NCBI GenBank assembly: GCA_044371535.1
Contig: JBILTL010000020.1
Location: forward strand, 1-23,556
Source: CAIZGX01 sp044371535
GTDB taxonomy: Bacteria > Bacteroidota > Bacteroidia > Flavobacteriales_D > Sanyastnellaceae
DNA length: 23,556 nt
Direction of reading: 5' to 3'
Both the position numbers and the translations under genes were made by a program. This document shows positions 21,923 to 23,556 of the stretch, one piece after another. The stretch's first letter is position 1, and every line of letters starts with the position of its first letter. Below the pieces are notes generated by a model. That model saw only the letters and a program-made list of their open reading frames with translations, was not told the origin of the DNA and ran no database searches.

Positions 21923-22630
21923 TCACGAATGATCTCGTCCGAAATAACCTTTGCTTTCAACTCTGTGCGAAAAGAAATTAATGAAAAGCACAACGAACAT
22001 AAGGAAGAAAAGCGACTGTGCACTAACCAAGAACTTACCCATTGGCGCTACTGGATAGTAATCGCTAAATCCGATTGTAACCGAAGTGACAAAGGAGAAA
22101 TAAATAGAATCGAACCAATGCGTAAAAGGCTTGTTGAGATAGTTTCCTCTCGCGTAAATCAATCCGAACGTAAAAACAATCTCAAGATAGTTAATCAACA
22201 ACAACAGCATTGACCTCCTGTAAGATCTGGGGTTGGAAAACAAATCGGATGCGAAAATGAGTGTTGGAACATAGAGCATTGTTTCAAGCAAAAACCAAAG
22301 TAGAATATAGAACAACCAATTCTTATCCTGCCACCCGAAATAAATCACTAGGACTGGCAACACTGCTTTAATCAATACAAACAAGTCTATTGAAAGATCT
22401 GAATGCGCATTGCTTCTTCTTCCAAAAAACTCTTTTAAATAGGTTCCGAGAAATAAAAACTGAGTCAACGCAAGAAACAAACGCAGAAGCTTTTCAATTC
22501 CTATATCGTCATGATGTTCATTGTTCCAAATAGATTTGATGTTGTGCAAGCGTTTACTCAGCGCACCACTACCCTCTTGCCGCTTCCGTTCAGTTGAGCC
22601 CAAAGCCATCTTTTTTATAAAATGTTTCAC
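21923..22630 (-). CDS. Two-helix pore ion channel with unusual selectivity filter
   Basis: A 235-residue membrane protein. After a charged N-terminus (about 45 residues) there are four or more hydrophobic helices, with a pore module at the C-terminal end: the helix YLEIVFTFGLIYARG, a pore loop DSIYFSFVTSVTIGFSDYYP and a last helix FLVSAQSLFFLMFVVLFINFF. This is the Ion_trans_2 layout of bacterial potassium channels. The filter is T-I-G-F-S-D (185-190) where the canonical sequence is T-V-G-Y-G-D. The start is a GTG at 22630, with a TAACTTTA box ending 4 bases before it; an ATG at codon 8 is an alternative. It is the first gene of a minus-strand run with the 138-residue membrane protein (34-bp gap). 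Confidence 0.85.
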   Translation of the reverse strand: MKHFIKKMALGSTERKRQEGSGALSKRLHNIKSIWNNEHHDDIGIEKLLRLFLALTQFLFLGTYLKEFFGRRSNAHSDLSIDLFVLIKAVLPVLVIYFGWQDKNWLFYILLWFLLETMLYVPTLIFASDLFSNPRSYRRSMLLLLINYLEIVFTFGLIYARGNYLNKPFTHWFDSIYFSFVTSVTIGFSDYYPVAPMGKFLVSAQSLFFLMFVVLFINFFSHRVESKGYFGRDHS

Positions 22631-22634
22631 TTGC

Positions 22635-22642
22635 TAAAGTTA
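22635..22642 (-). promoter_or_regulatory. Near-consensus -7 box of the ion channel gene
   Basis: On the minus strand this reads TAACTTTA, one mismatch from TAnnTTTG, ending 4 bases before the GTG start at 22630. Confidence 0.3.
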
Positions 22643-22730
22643 AGTAATGTTTTCTTCAAACTACCCATGACTATTATCGCAAACACCATTGTTTCGGAGC
22701 GAATACGGGTAATAAATTATCTGTCTTAAC

Positions 22731-22738
22731 TACCTTTG
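22731..22738 (+). promoter_or_regulatory. -7 promoter box of ftcD
   Basis: TACCTTTG matches TAnnTTTG fully and ends 18 bases before the ftcD ATG. No TTG is present at the usual -33 distance. Confidence 0.55.
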
Positions 22739-22756
22739 CACCCTTACTTCAACATT

Positions 22757-23556
22757 ATGAAAAAGATTATTGAATGCGTACCGAATATCTCGGAAGGAAG
22801 AGACAAAGAGAAAATCAACACCATTGCGCAAGCGGCTGCCGCCGTTCCAGGCGTGATGTTGCTGGATGTTGACCCAGGAGCTTCAACGAACAGAACTGTG
22901 ATTACCATTGCTGGTGAACCTGAGGCTGTCCTTGAAGGTGCATTTCAATTGATGAAGAAAGCGCAAGAGCTAATTGATATGCGCTCACACAAAGGAGAAC
23001 ATCCGCGTCAAGGTGCGACAGATGTTTGTCCACTTGTCCCAATCGCTGGAGTTAGTCTTGAAGAGTGTGCGGCGTATGCGCATCAATTGGGAGAGCGTGT
23101 TGGTAGAGAATTAGGTATACCTGGTTATTTCTATGAAGCAGCTGCGAAGCAAGAGGTTCGCGCGAATTTGGCGAATTGCAGAAAAGGAGAATATGAAGCG
23201 ATTGAGAAGATTGCAACTGCTGAATGGACGCCCGATTTCGGTCCGAAAGAAGTAACGGAAAGCGTTCGCAAGTCTGGAATCACAACCATTGGCGCACGCG
23301 ATTTCTTGGTAGCATACAATGTAAACTTGAACACGACTTCTACACGTCGTGCCAACGCTATTGCATTTGACATTCGCGAAGCTGGACGTGTTTTGAATGA
23401 AGGTGGAAAGCCTGTATTGGATGAAAACGGAGAGCCTAAGCGCATTCCAGGAACATTGAAATCTGTAAAAGGAATTGGTTGGTATATTGAAGAATACGGA
23501 GTGGCTCAATTATCATTGAACCTCACAAACATAAATATCACTCCGGTGCATATTGC
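22757..23556 (+). CDS. ftcD: Glutamate formimidoyltransferase (3' end outside window)
   Basis: Transfers the formimino group of N-formimino-L-glutamate to tetrahydrofolate in histidine breakdown. The visible 266 codons start MKKIIECVPNISEGRDKEK, the family's usual opening, and contain DVDPGASTNRTVITIAGEPE, the substrate-binding segment HKGEHPRQGATDVCPLVPI, and SGITTIGARDFLVAYNVNLN, followed by AIAFDIREAGR. The frame is open to the window edge, so the gene continues. Many Bacteroidota have this enzyme as a separate protein, with the cyclodeaminase encoded apart; whether a cyclodeaminase domain follows cannot be seen here. It is divergent from the ion channel gene with 126 bp between the starts and has a clear promoter box. 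Confidence 0.95.
   Translation, partial: MKKIIECVPNISEGRDKEKINTIAQAAAAVPGVMLLDVDPGASTNRTVITIAGEPEAVLEGAFQLMKKAQELIDMRSHKGEHPRQGATDVCPLVPIAGVSLEECAAYAHQLGERVGRELGIPGYFYEAAAKQEVRANLANCRKGEYEAIEKIATAEWTPDFGPKEVTESVRKSGITTIGARDFLVAYNVNLNTTSTRRANAIAFDIREAGRVLNEGGKPVLDENGEPKRIPGTLKSVKGIGWYIEEYGVAQLSLNLTNINITPVHI

Noticed and set aside
23111..23509. Minus-strand open frames of 132 and 104 codons near the right edge
   Set aside because: They lie antisense to ftcD, whose translation matches its family along the whole stretch. They have no recognisable features.

Overview
The window comes from a member of the Bacteroidota, most likely Flavobacteriales; I would not go below order. The reasons are two secreted proteins with type IX secretion (T9SS) C-terminal sorting domains, several TAnnTTTG promoter boxes, weak or absent Shine-Dalgarno sites, an ATP-type PEP carboxykinase, and moderate-to-low GC with dense gene packing. 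There is no phage, insertion sequence, CRISPR array, tRNA or rRNA. No gene-free stretch exceeds 177 bp.

Left part, plus strand (1-6399). A truncated membrane protein of the VWA/BatA-like type is followed by a soluble periplasmic-binding-fold protein, a DUF218/YdcF-like membrane protein and a TPR protein. Then comes a tight operon: phosphosulfolactate synthase (ComA-like), a single-domain rhodanese, a DedA membrane protein and shikimate dehydrogenase (aroE). The aroE gene carries an in-frame insert made of 12-bp repeats.

Middle (6400-12154). A secreted FG-GAP/T9SS protein (minus) meets aroE tail to tail over a shared hairpin. It diverges from a small membrane-anchored protein (plus). That protein converges with the pckA-FAS1 lipoprotein operon (minus), and the 177-bp gap between them holds a run of eleven tiny perfect hairpins. 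rimM (minus) lies upstream of pckA.

Accessory island (12208-17083). An HTH-MntA/HepT toxin-antitoxin pair reads away from rimM, with a candidate operator over its promoter, and is followed directly by a pirin. Convergent to these lie a GH13 amylase lipoprotein and a TSUP permease-CtlX hydrolase operon. These genes sit between rimM and rpsP (S16), which are usually neighbours.

Right part (17151-23556). rpsP has a long acidic tail and its own terminator. Upstream of it on the minus strand lie a CotH-domain T9SS protein, a CE15 glucuronoyl-esterase-like lipoprotein, a small membrane protein and an ion channel with an unusual selectivity filter. The window ends inside ftcD (glutamate formimidoyltransferase, plus strand).

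The observations most worth following up are the eleven-hairpin array at 9208-9369, the repeat insert in aroE, the HTH-fused MntA/HepT module with its operator, and the recurring placement of promoter boxes 4-5 nt before start codons, which suggests leaderless mRNAs.
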